NCBI GenBank assembly: GCA_946407015.1
Contig: CAMJML010000014.1
Location: forward strand, 31,817 to 95,816
Direction of reading: 5' to 3'
DNA from: an uncultured Selenomonadales bacterium
GTDB taxonomy: Bacteria; Bacillota; Negativicutes; DSM-1736; Dendrosporobacteraceae
DNA length: 64,000 bases
The position numbers were made by a program, and so were the translations under genes. The notes under the pieces are model-generated. The model was not told where the DNA came from. It did not search any database and saw nothing but the letters and a program-made list of their open reading frames with translations. Shown piece by piece: positions 30,603 through 38,527 of this stretch (its first letter is position 1; each line of letters opens with the position of its first letter).

Positions 30603-30770
30603 TTATTTTAAGAACATCATGGACCGTGCTGGAACAGCAGGTTTTGCAGAAGACTTAATCAGCAGCAGCAAAGGTGCGATGAGTATCAGGCCAAAGAGAT
30701 AGCAGGTAAAGCCTATGCAAATGATTGTGATGAGCAGACCATAAACAAGTCGTGAAAACATGTGCATCAT
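30603..30770 (-). CDS. Small membrane protein, 55 aa
   Basis: The protein is almost entirely two hydrophobic helices (LVYGLLITIICIGFTCYLFG, then LILIAPLLLLI) with a basic tail. The frame opens at 30863, but ATG 30770 has CGGGAGGG 3-4 nt upstream and a second ATG follows directly, so the short form is preferred. Function unknown. It faces the 80-aa membrane protein gene tail to tail. Confidence 0.6.
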   Translation of the reverse strand: MMHMFSRLVYGLLITIICIGFTCYLFGLILIAPLLLLIKSSAKPAVPARSMMFLK

Positions 30771-31059
30771 GATCCCTCCCGGAAAGTGAAAAAAATAACT
30801 TTCTTTATTTATATTATATACTAATTTAATTAGAATGTGAAGAGATTTTGTTAAAAATTTCACTATTAAATATTTGCTTTGTTATTGTACAAAAGATTAG
30901 GGGACCAATGACCTAATATCAAGGATCGAATAAAGGATAAGAAATTTTTAACATGAAGAAGCTGGATAAAAATCTTTTTTCCTGGTAAGATTTATGGTAA
31001 GATATATTGTTGAATAAAGCTAATTCATGATCGATATAAGTAATGGAGGGATTGTCCAG

Positions 31060-31893
31060 ATGCAATTATGGTGTACTGAAAAGCAGACAGAGTCGTTAGG
31101 ATTGACTGCACGCGTAAAAGAGACGTTATTTACAGGGACTTCAGAATTTCAGGATGTGGCTATTGTTGATTCATTTCAGTTCGGCCGCATGCTTGTATTA
31201 GACGGAGTGTTTCAAACAAGTATTTTTGATGAATTTGTTTATCATGAAATGATTGCACATATACCCTTATATATTCATCCAAATCCGAAACACGTTCTTG
31301 TCATTGGCGGCGGTGATGGTGGCACCATTCGTGAAGTCGTGAAACATGATTCGGTTGAAATTGCCGAAATGGTTGAAATTGACGGGATGGTTGTGGATGC
31401 CTGCAAAAAATATTTGCCGGAAATCAGCGCTGCGCTTAATGACAATAATCCGAAGGTTCATCTCAAAATTGGCGATGGCATTCAGCATATGAAAGATGCT
31501 GAGAATAAATATGATGTGATTATTGTTGACTGCTCCGATCCCATTGGCCCTGGGGAAGGCTTGTTTACCCATGATTTCTATAAGGATGTTTTTAAAGCCT
31601 TAAAAAGCGACGGCTTATTTGTTCAGCAGACAGAGTCGCCTTATTATCATCAGGAACTGATTAAACGGCTGCATAAAGATATACAATCGTTATTTCCAAT
31701 TACAAACATGTACTTGGCGAATATTCCGCTTTATCCGGGCGGGCTGCATTGTTTTACAATCGGATCGAAAAAACATGATCCGGCCGCGGTGGATATGAGT
31801 AACCGTCAAAAGCTGGTCACACGGTATCATAATGCCGAGCTTCAGAAAAGCTGTTTTGTATTGCCCAATTTTGTTCAAGAATTAATTAAATAA
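31060..31893 (+). CDS. speE: Spermidine synthase (polyamine aminopropyltransferase)
   Basis: The enzyme transfers the aminopropyl group of decarboxylated SAM to putrescine. The 277-residue protein starts MQLWCTEKQTESLGL, as in bacterial SpeE. It has LVIGGGDGGTIREVVKH for nucleotide binding, EIDGMVVDACKKYLP, and the active-site DCSDPIGPGEGLF. ATG 31060 follows GGAGGG; the frame open from 31027 adds an unconserved leader. Two GGTAAGAT repeats lie in the upstream region. It is monocistronic. speD and speA are not in the window, although arginase could supply ornithine. Confidence 0.95.
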   Translation: MQLWCTEKQTESLGLTARVKETLFTGTSEFQDVAIVDSFQFGRMLVLDGVFQTSIFDEFVYHEMIAHIPLYIHPNPKHVLVIGGGDGGTIREVVKHDSVEIAEMVEIDGMVVDACKKYLPEISAALNDNNPKVHLKIGDGIQHMKDAENKYDVIIVDCSDPIGPGEGLFTHDFYKDVFKALKSDGLFVQQTESPYYHQELIKRLHKDIQSLFPITNMYLANIPLYPGGLHCFTIGSKKHDPAAVDMSNRQKLVTRYHNAELQKSCFVLPNFVQELIK

Positions 31894-31900
31894 TCAATAA

Positions 31901-31943
31901 AAATTGCCGTTCAACCATTTGATGGTTGAACGGCAATTTTTTT
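31901..31943 (+). terminator. speE terminator
   Basis: AAATTGCCGTTCAACCAT (31901-31918) pairs with 31922-31939 around TTG and continues into a T run. The flanking AATCAATAA and TTATTGATT extend the stem with a 2-nt bulge. Confidence 0.85.
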
Positions 31944-32013
31944 ATTGATTGAGCGTTACATTATGTAAACATCGAGCATAGGATGTAGTAGCTTATTGAA
32001 GGGAGGTTTTTAA

Positions 32014-32094
32014 TTGAATCAACAGCCGCTTGTTGATCCCAGCAATCCGGAGTGTGATTTGGAAGCTTTTTGGGCAGCTGCCGTGCCTTCATAG
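32014..32094 (+). CDS. Candidate small ORF, 26 aa, ending in amber
   Basis: TTG 32014 is preceded by AAGGGAGG with 7-nt spacing and opens 26 codons (MNQQPLVDPSNPECDLEAFW...). After TAG at 32092-32094 the same frame stays open for 38 more codons to TGA at 32209-32211 and encodes a hydrophobic segment (LPGALLALLGRKDPWVFLWF). The full frame looks like one small membrane protein interrupted by a single amber codon. No homologue is recognised. Confidence 0.35.
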   Translation: MNQQPLVDPSNPECDLEAFWAAAVPS

Positions 32095-32211
32095 CGCTTT
32101 AACACCGGATTGCGTACTGCTCTTCCAGGGGCTTTGCTGGCTTTATTAGGCCGCAAGGACCCTTGGGTTTTTTTATGGTTTCTAGGCAGTTCTGTCTGCT
32201 ATTTTAAGTGA
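32095..32211 (+). pseudogene. Continuation of the amber-interrupted small membrane protein frame
   Basis: This is the in-frame segment after the TAG at 32092. It has 38 codons, a hydrophobic helix and no ribosome site of its own, so it would be made only by readthrough or if the amber is a recent mutation. It overlaps the end of the convergent aminopeptidase gene by 13 bp. Confidence 0.3.
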
Positions 32212-33311
32212 TCCGGGTTTAAGCCGTATAACTCAGGGATGACGAATAGGCCGTCGCGGCGAATTACCTGATTGTCAAACCAGATTTCTCCGCCACCGTA
32301 ATCGGCGGTCTGAATCGAAACCAAATCCCAGTGGATGGCTGAACGATTGCCATTAAATGCTGCGTCGTAGGCCATTCCAGGTGTGAAATGGAAGCTGCCC
32401 ATAATTTTTTCATCAAATAAGGTATCTTTCATTGGGGTAGTAATATAAGGGTTTACGCCAAGGGCAAACTCGCCAATATAGCGCGCACCCTCATCAGTAT
32501 CCAGAACTTTATTCAATTTGTCGGTATGATTTGCAGTGGCGGCAGTGATTTTTCCGTCCGTGAATTCGAAACGGATATTTTCATAGGTAACGCCTTGATA
32601 GACGGCCGGAGTATTGTACGTGATATAGCCATTCACTGAATTTCGAACAGGGGCCGTATACACCTCACCATCGGGGATATTGCGCAGACCTGAGCATTTT
32701 ACGGCTGGAATACCTTTAATGGAGAAAGTCAGGTCGGTATTTGCGGACAGGATTCGGACCTTATCGGTTTTTTCCATTAAGCGGACTAATGGAGTCATCG
32801 CGTCCGCCATTTTAGCATAATCCAGATTACATACATTAAAATAAAAATCTTCAAAAGCTTCGGTGCTCATATTGGCTAATTGTGCCATTGCAGCGTTGGG
32901 ATAGCGCAGAACACACCATTTTGTACGGGGAACGCGGATATCACTATGTACAGGCTTAAGCCAGTATTGCTGGTATGACTGCATTTGTTCACCTGAAATG
33001 TCCGATAATTCGCTGACATTATCACTTGCTCTAAGACCGATATAGGCGTCCATCTGTTCCATGCGTGCAGCCTCAAAACGACCGATTAATTCTAATTGTT
33101 CGCGGGTTGCACTGCGAACAAGTGCCCGCTGGAGCTGATTGTTTTTGACAGAGACAAACGGCAATGCCTGCGCCTGATAAGCTTCATCCACCAGTGCCTT
33201 AGCTAGGGGAAGTGCACCATCAAACATTTCGATTAGAATTTTCTCGCCTGGTTTTAGGCTGGTTGAATAATGAATAAGATTTTTTGCCAACTGCTGGACT
33301 CGGTTATCCAA
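32199..33311 (-). CDS. M29-family aminopeptidase
   Basis: The 370-residue protein matches thermophilic aminopeptidases (AmpS, AmpT, aminopeptidase II). The N-terminal domain has PGEKILIEMFDGALPLAKAL. The C-terminal metal-binding domain has FTDGKITAATANHTDKLN, GEFALGVNP, FTPGMAYDAAFNGNRSAIHW and the terminal DLVSIQTADYGGGEIWFDNQ. The usual Glu, His, Tyr and Asp ligands can be seen. It removes N-terminal residues from cytosolic peptides, consistent with amino-acid fermentation. The minus-strand start follows GAGGAGGCG. It is divergent from the tRNA cluster. Confidence 0.9.
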   Translation of the reverse strand: MDNRVQQLAKNLIHYSTSLKPGEKILIEMFDGALPLAKALVDEAYQAQALPFVSVKNNQLQRALVRSATREQLELIGRFEAARMEQMDAYIGLRASDNVSELSDISGEQMQSYQQYWLKPVHSDIRVPRTKWCVLRYPNAAMAQLANMSTEAFEDFYFNVCNLDYAKMADAMTPLVRLMEKTDKVRILSANTDLTFSIKGIPAVKCSGLRNIPDGEVYTAPVRNSVNGYITYNTPAVYQGVTYENIRFEFTDGKITAATANHTDKLNKVLDTDEGARYIGEFALGVNPYITTPMKDTLFDEKIMGSFHFTPGMAYDAAFNGNRSAIHWDLVSIQTADYGGGEIWFDNQVIRRDGLFVIPELYGLNPDHLK

Positions 33312-33397
33312 AACATACGCCTCCTCAGTAATGAATGGTGTGTGTTATATAGTATTGGATAAAAGCCATAAAAAACCTACAATATTTTTTCGGGGGC

Positions 33398-33426
33398 TTG
33401 TTTTTTTTTCTATAATAGATTATAAT
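33398..33426 (+). promoter_or_regulatory. tRNA operon promoter
   Basis: TTGTTT (33398-33403) and TATAAT (33421-33426) are spaced by 17 bp. Transcription would start just before tRNA-Asn. A second TATAAT lies at 33411. Confidence 0.6.
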
Positions 33427-33438
33427 ACATAATGTCGT

Positions 33439-33514
33439 TCCTCGATAGCTCAGCTGGTAGAGCAATCGGCTGTTAACCGATCGGTCGTAGGTTCGAGTCC
33501 TACTCGAGGAGCCA
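33439..33514 (+). tRNA. tRNA-Asn (GTT)
   Basis: A complete cloverleaf: acceptor TCCTCGA/TCGAGGA, D arm GCTC...GAGC, anticodon stem ATCGG/CCGAT with loop CTGTTAA (anticodon GTT), T arm GTAGG-TTCGAGT-CCTAC, and encoded CCA. Confidence 0.97.
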
Positions 33515-33523
33515 AAAGAATAT

Positions 33524-33598
33524 GGCCCGTTGGTCAAGCGGTCAAGACACCGCCCTTTCACGGCGGTATCAAGGGTTCGATTCCCTTACGGGTCACCA
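33524..33598 (+). tRNA. tRNA-Glu (TTC)
   Basis: Acceptor GGCCCGT/ACGGGTC, anticodon stem CCGCC/GGCGG with loop CTTTCAC (anticodon TTC), T loop TTCGATT and encoded CCA. Confidence 0.97.
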
Positions 33599-33601
33599 TA
33601 T

Positions 33602-33677
<76 letters not shown>

Positions 33678-33689
33678 TATGTATAATTG

Positions 33690-33723
33690 CGAGTGTTCAG
33701 AGTCTATCTGAACACTCGTTTTT
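33690..33723 (+). terminator. tRNA operon terminator
   Basis: CGAGTGTTCAGA (33690-33701) pairs with 33707-33718 and is followed by TTTTT. Confidence 0.85.
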
Positions 33724-33807
33724 GTATATAATCTGTGGATTTGAAGGAAAAAGTTGTAATTTGTCGAAGTAACACCGGTATGTACGTATGCTTGGATGTG
33801 ATAAATC

Positions 33808-35451
33808 ATGAAAGTTTTACATAAAGATCATTGGGCGAAGTGGGCTATTATTTTGGCTGTATTTTGTTTATTGCTAGCGATGTTTAAGCTGCTCTTTGAA
33901 GTGAAATACCAGTCGGTTGTTGCAGATAAACGCGCTGAATTGCAAATGGTTGCAGGCAATTTGGAATTGCAGCTCAATTATCGTTTGATGGCGCTGGAAA
34001 TGCTTTCGACAGACCCGGAAATTATCAGCATGGAACCGGAGAAGATCAGGCAGGAGTTACAGCGGGCCGTGCATAATATGGGTTTTTTTAATTCCGTTGT
34101 CTTTGATCCCTCTGGCCATTTTATTGCAGAAGGAAATGCCGAGCGGCATATTAGTCAAGTGTATGACTGGCCAAGCTTTGAGCAGGCTGCTCAAGGGAAC
34201 TCTGTCATTTCAGGCCGGATTGTCTACCAAGATATCCAAACAGCCTACGTTAGTTTACGCGTTCCGATTATTCGTGCAGATGGTCAGGTGGTAGGCGTTC
34301 TGCTGGCTGGCTTGCCTATTAGTAAAATTGATCAGTTTGCCGAGCAAAGGATATCCACCAAGGAAGAGTATATATTCGTTTTAGATAATCACGCTCAGTT
34401 TATCACGCATCCGCAGCTTGTCAATATTTATCCGGAGAATAATTCTTATCAAAAATACAAGGATTTATTTTTTAAGGATCGCAGTGGTGAGGTTTTTAGC
34501 TTTGCAGTTGCGAATGGTGTAGAAAAATTATATCTCTATACCGCCATTGATCATGCTGAGTGGCGCGTAGTCAAAGCCATACCGAAAAGTGTTTTATATC
34601 TTTTAGTGATACGGTCTATGTTACCCGATCTGGCGTTGATCCTGCTTTTGATTATGGTGATTGCGCTGGGGTACCGGGTGATTTCGCAAGCACAAAGATA
34701 TCGGACAGAGCGGGAAAACATGCGAGTCGATCGCCTGGCTACAGTCAGTTTGGTGGCTGCCGGCTTAGCACATGAAATCCGTAATCCCTTAACGGCTATT
34801 AAAGGATTTGTGCAACTGATGTCCCGCAAACCAGATCAGCCTGTTCAACCGGCTCATTTGCATATCATGCTAACTGAAATTGAGCGGATTGAAAGACTAA
34901 CAAATGAGTTTAGAATGCTGGCCCGTCCGCCGCGGCCTCCACAATACAAATTCATTGATTTGATTCCGGTTATTCGTGACGTCCTCCTGCTGATTGACCG
35001 TCAAGCAGCTGATCGGGGAGCAAGCATAACGTTTCAGGTTGAAGCTGCAGGGCAGAACCGCTTATTTTGGCCTCTATTTGTTGACGCTGATTGTGCACCG
35101 GAAGATTTTTTTAAAGTTCGTGGCGACGACGGTCAAATTAAACAGGTGTTGCTCAACTTGTTGCGAAATGCTATTGAAGCAACCGGAACAGACGGACGTA
35201 TTCAGGTCAGTATCAAAAAAGACGAACAATATGTAATTGTTGATGTACAAGACAGCGGGGGTGGGATTGCTCCAGAAATCCTAACTCAGATTGGTACACC
35301 TTTTTTTACAACAAAAGAATCAGGCACTGGACTCGGACTGTCCTTGTGTTTTAGTATTATTCAACAGCATGGGGGCAAGATAGAAATCAATAGCGTGCTT
35401 AATCGGGGAACGATCGTCACCATTCGCTTGCCTAAAGCAAATGAACCATAA
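33808..35451 (+). CDS. Membrane sensor histidine kinase, Kin-like, without a partner regulator
   Basis: The 547-residue kinase has TM1 at about 12-32, an extracytoplasmic double-Cache-like sensor at about 40-265, TM2 at about 270-290, a HisKA domain with AHEIRNPLTAIKGFVQLM (phospho-His at about 322), and an HATPase domain with N-box LLNLLRNAIEAT, DSGGGIAPE, and GTGLGLSLCFSIIQQHGG. An insertion rich in acidic residues (about 415-437) separates HisKA from the N-box. No response regulator is adjacent. The HisKA signature resembles Bacillus sporulation kinases feeding Spo0F/Spo0A; that role is inference. The Shine-Dalgarno is weak (GGATGTG before ATG 33808). Confidence 0.9.
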   Translation: MKVLHKDHWAKWAIILAVFCLLLAMFKLLFEVKYQSVVADKRAELQMVAGNLELQLNYRLMALEMLSTDPEIISMEPEKIRQELQRAVHNMGFFNSVVFDPSGHFIAEGNAERHISQVYDWPSFEQAAQGNSVISGRIVYQDIQTAYVSLRVPIIRADGQVVGVLLAGLPISKIDQFAEQRISTKEEYIFVLDNHAQFITHPQLVNIYPENNSYQKYKDLFFKDRSGEVFSFAVANGVEKLYLYTAIDHAEWRVVKAIPKSVLYLLVIRSMLPDLALILLLIMVIALGYRVISQAQRYRTERENMRVDRLATVSLVAAGLAHEIRNPLTAIKGFVQLMSRKPDQPVQPAHLHIMLTEIERIERLTNEFRMLARPPRPPQYKFIDLIPVIRDVLLLIDRQAADRGASITFQVEAAGQNRLFWPLFVDADCAPEDFFKVRGDDGQIKQVLLNLLRNAIEATGTDGRIQVSIKKDEQYVIVDVQDSGGGIAPEILTQIGTPFFTTKESGTGLGLSLCFSIIQQHGGKIEINSVLNRGTIVTIRLPKANEP

Positions 35452-35517
35452 ATTCTGACTCATGATTTTCGCAAGTGTTACGGTTGTATTTTTGTTTAGT
35501 AAGAAGGAGTGTGAAGG

Positions 35518-36030
35518 ATGGAGACCCAAGAACGTCGGGAAAAACTACTGACCATGTTAAAAGCGGCCAGTAAACCGCTTACGGGTACTGCACTGGCCCG
35601 GGAGCTTGGGGTAAGCCGGCAAATCATTGTCGGGGATATTGCTATTTTGCGAGCTGCTGGAGTAGCCGTATATGCCACTCCGCAAGGATATATGTTGCCG
35701 GCTGAATTTTCTACCGCCTTACAGGCAACCATTGCCTGCCATCATAATCGGGATGATTTGGAAAAAGAATTGGCTGTTATTATTGATAATGGCGGTAAGA
35801 TCAGAGACGTCATTGTGGAGCATCCTTTATATGGTGAAATCAGTGCTAATTTAATGTTGTCTTCGCGGCGGGAATTGACTGACTTTTTAACCCGTCTTGA
35901 TGAAAGCGGGGCTTCACCCTTATCGGTAGTTACCGGGGGCGTACATATTCATACCATTGAAGCTCCTAATGAAAAGGTACTTGCCAGTATTCAGGCTGAG
36001 TTGAAAGCTTTGGGCATTTTGTTAAAATAA
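35518..36030 (+). CDS. niaR: NiaR niacin-responsive transcriptional repressor
   Basis: This 170-residue protein has an N-terminal HTH_11 winged helix (LTGTALARELGVSRQIIVGD) and a C-terminal 3H domain. The three histidine motifs are visible: CHHNRDD (His75, His76), VEHPLYGE (His102) and GGVHIHTI (His143, His145). They bind the metal that NiaR needs to sense nicotinic acid. In Bacillus and Thermotoga NiaR represses NAD synthesis and niacin uptake genes. Here niaP is the next operon, which supports the assignment. ATG 35518 has AAGGAG upstream. Confidence 0.92.
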   Translation: METQERREKLLTMLKAASKPLTGTALARELGVSRQIIVGDIAILRAAGVAVYATPQGYMLPAEFSTALQATIACHHNRDDLEKELAVIIDNGGKIRDVIVEHPLYGEISANLMLSSRRELTDFLTRLDESGASPLSVVTGGVHIHTIEAPNEKVLASIQAELKALGILLK

Positions 36031-36048
36031 CTTGTTCATTTGATCAAC

Positions 36049-36082
36049 AATCAGGACGCAGTCAGGTGCGTCCTGATTTGTT
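36049..36082 (+). terminator. niaR terminator
   Basis: AATCAGGACGCA (36049-36060) pairs with 36067-36078 around a 6-nt loop, followed by GTTTT. Confidence 0.75.
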
Positions 36083-36150
36083 TTCCGGCTGCATATAGAC
36101 CGGAGCAGTATGATTCAGGGATATAGACCCCATAATAATAAAGAACATGC

Positions 36151-36179
36151 TTGTCATAAAACTAGAGCAGTTGTATAAT
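36151..36179 (+). promoter_or_regulatory. niaP promoter
   Basis: TTGTCA (36151-36156) and TATAAT (36174-36179) have ideal 17-bp spacing. The start would be near 36186. This promoter lies inside the longest open frame of niaP, so the upstream ATG at 36147 cannot be the start. Confidence 0.75.
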
Positions 36180-36198
36180 GGTTCCATTGACAATACTG

Positions 36199-36211
36199 GT
36201 GTAAAGACAGA
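36199..36211 (+). promoter_or_regulatory. Candidate NiaR operator
   Basis: GGTGTAAAGACAG contains a TGT-N4-ACA dyad placed about 14-26 nt after the expected transcript start. That is a sensible position for a repressor. The match to the NiaR consensus is from memory and not verified. Confidence 0.35.
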
Positions 36212-36224
36212 TGTGGGGGTTATT

Positions 36225-37544
36225 ATGGATATTATCAGCCGTTTAGAAAAAATACCAGTAAGCCGGTTCCATTATAAGTTACTGTGGATTACCGGACTTG
36301 GCTGGATGTTTGATGCCATGGATACCGGAATTATTGCTTTTGTGCTGCCAACCTTAGCCAAGGCTTGGGGGCTGACATCCGCTCAGGTGGGATATATCGG
36401 CAGTATCGGGCTGGTAGGTATGGCTCTTGGCGCTATATTGGCTGGTACCTTAGCCGATCGTTTTGGCCGCAAGTGGTTGTTTGCAGCAACTTTGGTTATT
36501 TATAGTGTCTCAACCGGGTTATGCAGCCTTGCCTGGAATTTTGAATCCTTATTAGTTTTTCGATTTCTGGTCGGTTTTGGTTTAGGTGGACAATTACCTG
36601 TAGCGGTTACTTTAGTGAGTGAGTATTCGCCGCCTGCCGCCCGTGGAAAGTTTATCGTATTGTTAGAAAGCTTTTGGGGAGTTGGCTGGTTGGCAGCTGC
36701 CTTGATAGCGTACCTGATTATTCCTCATTATGGCTGGAAATCGGCATTTTTAATTGGGGCACTTCCGGCTCTTTATGTTTTTCATGTTTGGCAGGCTGTA
36801 CCTGAATCAGTACGCTATCTGGCGAATAAAGGCCGACTGGAAGAAGCCCATGCGATTGTTAGCCGAATGGAGCAATCGGCAGGAATTGCGACGACTCAAG
36901 AACTGATAGCGCCGCCTCGTGAGACTCAGACTGCTATTGCCTTTACCGATATCTGGTCTCCGCAGTATGCCAGGCGGACACTTGTTCTTTGGCTGCTGTG
37001 GTTTGGGATTGTCTATTCTTATTATGGAATCTTTACCTGGCTGCCTTCTTTAATGGTTGGGCAGGGATATACGGTTTTGAAAACTTTCGAGTATGTTTTG
37101 ATTATGACATTGGCACAGTTGCCCGGCTATTTTACGGCCGCTTACTTAGTGGATCGTATTGGCCGTAAGACAACACTGGCAAGCTTTTTAGCATTAAGTG
37201 CTGGATCGGCTTACTTTTTTGGTCAGGGCGGTGATGCTCAGACGGTACTGCTCTGGGGCAGCTTAATGTCTTTTTTTAATCTTGGTGCCTGGGGCGTTGT
37301 GTATACTTATACCCCGGAACTCTATCCAACGAGGATCAGAGCTCTCGGCTCGGGCTGGGCAGCAGCCGTTGGCCGTATTGGCGGTATTTTAGCGCCCACC
37401 GTTGTGGGCTATATGATTACCGGTGTACAAGGTTTTACGCAAGTCTTCATGATGTTTACCGGTGTCATGCTGGCAGTTGCGATCATTGTAGGCCTTTTCG
37501 GTGAGGAGACAAAAGGAAAGAGCCTTGATGAACTCAGTCGTTAA
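36225..37544 (+). CDS. niaP: NiaP-type niacin transporter (MFS)
   Basis: The 439-residue major-facilitator protein has twelve membrane helices. GLGWMFDAMDTGIIAFVLPT in TM1, GTLADRFGRKWLF between TM2 and TM3, and YTPELYPTRIRALGSGWAAA in the second half match NiaP (YceI) and the metabolite:H+ symporter group. It would import nicotinate or nicotinamide for NAD salvage. ATG 36225 has a GGGGG ribosome site. The pairing with niaR, and a dyad between promoter and start, support niacin over the benzoate-type substrates of related carriers. Confidence 0.88.
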   Translation: MDIISRLEKIPVSRFHYKLLWITGLGWMFDAMDTGIIAFVLPTLAKAWGLTSAQVGYIGSIGLVGMALGAILAGTLADRFGRKWLFAATLVIYSVSTGLCSLAWNFESLLVFRFLVGFGLGGQLPVAVTLVSEYSPPAARGKFIVLLESFWGVGWLAAALIAYLIIPHYGWKSAFLIGALPALYVFHVWQAVPESVRYLANKGRLEEAHAIVSRMEQSAGIATTQELIAPPRETQTAIAFTDIWSPQYARRTLVLWLLWFGIVYSYYGIFTWLPSLMVGQGYTVLKTFEYVLIMTLAQLPGYFTAAYLVDRIGRKTTLASFLALSAGSAYFFGQGGDAQTVLLWGSLMSFFNLGAWGVVYTYTPELYPTRIRALGSGWAAAVGRIGGILAPTVVGYMITGVQGFTQVFMMFTGVMLAVAIIVGLFGEETKGKSLDELSR

Positions 37545-37636
37545 TTACTACGATTTCATGGCTGGGGAAGAGTTGTTTGATTATTTTGGTGGTACGGCGT
37601 ATAATGGATGTAACCTTTTGTTGGAGGAACATGGTT

Positions 37637-38032
37637 ATGGGAACAATTAGTCTGTTAATTCCGGTTTTAGCTGGCTGCTGGGTCTACAACGATGCTAAAA
37701 CGCGTGGACATACAACCGGATCAGCGATGCTCTGGGCTGCCGGAACGGTAGCGTTGTTGATCGTTTTTTTACCTCTCTACCTGATTATTGGCAGAAAACA
37801 GCAGGTTCGCACGAAGCCTGAACTGCGGGATGAAAAAACGATTGATGTCGAGGCCACCGTGGTTGAAGAAACGGTGATTTGTCCAATGTGTGCCAGTAAA
37901 GTCCAGGAAGATTTTAAAATATGTCCTTATTGCGGCTATACATTAAAGCCTAAATGTGAAACCTGCGGTCAGGAATTGAAACGGGAGTGGAAAACCTGCC
38001 CGAATTGCAATACCAGTGCGCCACAAAAATAG
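37637..38032 (+). CDS. Membrane protein with double zinc ribbon
   Basis: The 131-residue protein starts with two membrane helices (SLLIPVLAGCWVYNDAKTRG, then SAMLWAAGTVALLIVFLPLY). An acidic linker follows, then two CxxC-type zinc ribbons: CPMCASK with CPYCGY, and CETCGQ with CPNCNT. ATG 37637 is chosen because GGAGG is 9 nt upstream; the ATG six bases earlier is too close. Family function is unknown. Similar proteins occur as small anchors or sensors in Firmicutes. Confidence 0.75.
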   Translation: MGTISLLIPVLAGCWVYNDAKTRGHTTGSAMLWAAGTVALLIVFLPLYLIIGRKQQVRTKPELRDEKTIDVEATVVEETVICPMCASKVQEDFKICPYCGYTLKPKCETCGQELKREWKTCPNCNTSAPQK

Positions 38033-38065
38033 CATTTAATTTGGATGAAAATCTTCAAAATATAG

Positions 38066-38094
38066 TAGACATAAATATTGGGTTGTGTTATAAT
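38066..38094 (+). promoter_or_regulatory. tRNA-Arg promoter
   Basis: TAGACA (38066-38071) and TATAAT (38089-38094) are spaced by 17 bp, 19 bp upstream of the tRNA. Confidence 0.6.
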
Positions 38095-38112
38095 ACTCTT
38101 TGTCACTAATAT

Positions 38113-38187
38113 GCGCCCGTAGCTCAGGGGATAGAGCACCGGTCTCCGGAACCGGGTGCGCAGGTTCGATTCCTGCCGGGCGCACCA
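38113..38187 (+). tRNA. tRNA-Arg (CCG)
   Basis: Acceptor GCGCCCG/CGGGCGC, D arm GCTC...GAGC, anticodon stem CCGGT/ACCGG with loop CTCCGGA (anticodon CCG), T arm GCAGG-TTCGATT-CCTGC, and encoded CCA. Confidence 0.97.
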
Positions 38188-38210
38188 TTAATATTATATT
38201 CAGATATTAT

Positions 38211-38241
38211 AAGCCTTTCAGGGTTACCTGAAAGGCTTTTT
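38211..38241 (+). terminator. tRNA-Arg terminator
   Basis: AAGCCTTTCAGG (38211-38222) pairs with 38227-38238 around GTTA, ending in TTTTT. Confidence 0.85.
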
Positions 38242-38527
38242 GCTGTTCATATCCCAGTCCAACAATGCGTATAGAAATTATAGGCTAGCGATTCTCATAA
38301 GGTTTTTCACTTGTAGTGAGCAAAAGCTTTTAATAAAATAGCATTAACTTTTCCACACGTTTAATGATGTTAAGAAATTTTTGAATTTAAGATACTATTG
38401 CAAATTATTGAACAAGATGTTATTATTAATATAGCACTGATATATCAGATGTATATTAAGATTATATCAATGATTGAAATTAGCTAAACTGATTCGAGTA
38501 AATCAGCAAAGTATTAGGGGGATGAAA
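38242..38527 (+). promoter_or_regulatory. Upstream region of the sugar-acid operon with candidate GntR operator
   Basis: This AT-rich region has no gene. It contains a perfect 12-bp palindrome, CTGATATATCAG (38437-38448). Its right half continues as TATATCAGATG, which is identical over 11 bases to the right arm of the large palindrome before the GntR gene at 48965-48975. It is therefore a candidate operator for that regulator. No clear -35/-10 pair was singled out. Confidence 0.5.

Noticed and set aside
36147..36224. N-terminal extension of NiaP
   Set aside because: It would be translated from DNA containing the promoter -35 and -10.
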